DNA from: Leptolinea sp964404415
Lineage (GTDB): Bacteria; Chloroflexota; Anaerolineae; Anaerolineales; Anaerolineaceae
Direction: 5' to 3'
DNA: 6,220 nucleotides
NCBI GenBank assembly: GCA_964404415.1
Contig: CAYOKC010000177.1
Location: 1-6,220, forward strand
In this document: positions 5,315 to 6,220 of the stretch, piece after piece
Layout: each line of letters starts with the position of its first letter
How positions within the stretch are numbered: the first letter of the stretch is position 1
Notes under the pieces: model-generated
Told to the model about the DNA's origin: nothing
Seen by the model: the letters and a program-made list of their open reading frames with translations, nothing else
The model's database searches: none
Position numbers and translations under genes: made by a program

Positions 5315-6028
5315 TTATCCTTTCGGAAGAAGAAATAGCCCCATTAATACGGCAATAACGGGGACGGTTATATTATCGTACTCCTCGATCGGCAGGGATT
5401 CAACGGCAGTAGAAACTAGTCCAATAACCAGTATGGGATATATGAATGATCCCAAAGGCGCAGACCAGATACCAGCGTGAAGGAAAGTGATTATTACCAC
5501 GGTGGAAAATACAGTTCCACCGAGAAACATGGCAATGGAACCGGCCCAAGTTTTGTTCTTCGACCAAGGCAGCGGGATTGTGCCAAAACGTTTTCCCATG
5601 ATATCGGCCAGTCCATCACCCCCACTTAACATCATGAGAGCGATTACACCGGCTGGGGAATCTGTCCAGAAAACAATTGTCAGGATCACAAACACGATCC
5701 CGTAGATCAGTGGACCGCGAAGGATTTCCCGGCGATCACCGCGGCGGGTCATGGCATCCACAGATGCCTGATCCTTCATCAAACCTAGACCAACCAGTAG
5801 AAATTGTATGGAAATCAGGAAGGGAATACAGGCAGCCAGGTATCGTGATATCGGTTCATCCGGAAAAAGAAGCCAACACAAAACAAAGATCGGCCCGGTC
5901 CCGGTGTGAATGATTTTCCGGCTGGTTTGACCGCTGATCCAGCCTTTATGGGCAAAAAAATCGTTGATCCGCAGCCACAATAAAGCCAGAGCCATTGTGA
6001 CTGCCATCGCCAGCCATACATTCATCAT
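5315..6028 (-). CDS. Phytol kinase / dolichol kinase-like integral membrane protein (CTP-dependent polyprenol kinase family)
   Basis: The 237-residue protein is largely hydrophobic, with about six or seven membrane segments (near residues 3-20, 44-56, 62-84, 106-135, 164-185, 195-210 and 221-234). Conserved polar motifs match the VTE5/SEC59-type kinase family: S-R-K-I-I-H at 36-41, G-G-D-G-L-A-D at 136-142 followed by G-K-R-F-G, K-T-W-A-G-S at 159-164, and V-E-S-L-P at 209-213 followed by D-N-I-T-V-P. Such enzymes phosphorylate a long-chain isoprenoid alcohol (phytol, dolichol, farnesol or similar), usually with CTP, at the membrane; the family is distantly related to phosphatidate cytidylyltransferases and is often annotated that way. 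The actual alcohol cannot be read from sequence. The start is the first of two adjacent ATG codons, 15 bases after the smpB stop, with AGAGG about 12 bases upstream. The stop lies seven bases before the lyase start, so the two are probably co-transcribed, although no functional link is obvious. Confidence 0.85.
   Translation of the reverse strand: MMNVWLAMAVTMALALLWLRINDFFAHKGWISGQTSRKIIHTGTGPIFVLCWLLFPDEPISRYLAACIPFLISIQFLLVGLGLMKDQASVDAMTRRGDRREILRGPLIYGIVFVILTIVFWTDSPAGVIALMMLSGGDGLADIMGKRFGTIPLPWSKNKTWAGSIAMFLGGTVFSTVVIITFLHAGIWSAPLGSFIYPILVIGLVSTAVESLPIEEYDNITVPVIAVLMGLFLLPKG
5318..5323 (-). promoter_or_regulatory. Ribosome binding site of the HutH-family lyase gene
   Basis: On the minus strand AAAGGA forms the last two sense codons (Lys-Gly) of the upstream kinase-like gene, ten bases before the lyase ATG at 5307. 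The signal lying inside the previous gene implies that both are translated from one message. Confidence 0.6.
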
Positions 6029-6040
6029 TGTACGGATTTA

Positions 6041-6045
6041 CCTCT
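6041..6045 (-). promoter_or_regulatory. Ribosome binding site overlapping the smpB stop codon
   Basis: On the minus strand the smpB stop TAG runs into AGAGG, 12 bases before the first ATG of the kinase-like gene (15 before the second). The overlap suggests coupling of the membrane kinase to smpB translation. The spacing is longer than ideal, so confidence is moderate. Confidence 0.45.
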
Positions 6046-6220
6046 AATCATTCTTGCCGGATTGTTCCCGGCGAATTTCACGTTCCGCGTCCCGTTTGGC
6101 CATCACGTCACGCTTGTCGAATAGTTTCTTACCCTTTGCCAGAGCAATTTCAACTTTGGCCCGTCCCTCTTTTAAATAAACCTGAACGGGCACAACAGTC
6201 ACACCTTTTTGACGAACAGA
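6044..6220 (-). CDS. smpB: SsrA-binding protein SmpB, C-terminal part only
   Basis: Only the last 58 codons are in the window; the 5' part continues past the right edge. SmpB is normally about 150-160 residues, so roughly the first 95-100 are missing. The visible part contains the conserved end of the beta-barrel and the start of the tail: G-V-T-V-V-P-V-Q-V-Y-L-K-E-G-R-A-K-V at residues 6-23, then A-L-A-K-G-K-K at 26-32 and F-D-K-R at 34-37, followed by a basic, alanine- and arginine-rich tail (R-D-A-E-R-E-I-R-R) that enters the ribosomal A-site channel. SmpB binds tmRNA and delivers it to stalled ribosomes for trans-translation in the cytoplasm. The TAG stop is at 6046-6044. It is the first gene seen of the leftward run; whether a promoter for the downstream genes lies further upstream cannot be seen. 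Identification rests on several family-wide motifs and is secure. Confidence 0.95.
   Translation of the reverse strand, partial: SVRQKGVTVVPVQVYLKEGRAKVEIALAKGKKLFDKRDVMAKRDAEREIRREQSGKND

Noticed and set aside
5315..6028. Annotation as phosphatidate cytidylyltransferase (CdsA)
   Set aside because: The SRKIIH and VESLP...DNITVP motifs fit the phytol/dolichol kinase group better, and the protein lacks the usual C-terminal CdsA signature. The families are related, so some doubt remains.

Overview
The window reads as one compact block of eight genes, all on the minus strand, with gaps of about 0-30 bases and several stop/start overlaps. I see no gene-free stretch longer than 30 bases, no tRNA or rRNA, no CRISPR array, no insertion sequence and no convincing terminator. 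The transcript would start beyond the right edge, in or upstream of smpB, and run leftwards past the left edge. The organism is a bacterium of moderate GC content. The mix of a Tat-exported YkuD protein, a phytol/dolichol-kinase-like enzyme, a HAL-family lyase, CcdA, TlpA and DUF2085 resembles the Chloroflexota (Anaerolineae and relatives). That placement comes from memory of family distribution and is tentative.

In transcription order (right to left) the layout is: the C-terminal 58 codons of smpB (trans-translation); a seven-helix-type polyprenol/phytol kinase-like membrane protein; a MIO-dependent aromatic amino acid ammonia-lyase of the histidine ammonia-lyase family (HutH); an exported L,D-transpeptidase with a twin-arginine signal; a CcdA-type membrane electron carrier; a membrane-anchored TlpA/ResA-like thioredoxin with a CPPC active site; a glutaredoxin-like domain fused to a DUF2085 membrane domain; and the first 122 codons of a PgeF/YfiH-family (formerly 'laccase' DUF152) enzyme, cut by the left edge.

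The most coherent functional unit is 365-3781. CcdA carries electrons across the membrane, TlpA is a natural extracytoplasmic acceptor, and the Grx-DUF2085 fusion supplies another CxxC domain tied to a membrane domain with its own conserved cysteines. The L,D-transpeptidase next to them needs a reduced catalytic cysteine outside the membrane. No cytochrome c maturation genes (ResB/ResC, CcmF) lie in the window. The cluster could therefore serve to keep a cell-wall enzyme reduced; this is an inference from gene order.

The lyase is the other point of interest. Its MIO-forming triplet is Ser-Ser-Gly instead of Ala-Ser-Gly, its loop after the QED motif is unlike that of standard HutH, and none of the other hut genes is present.
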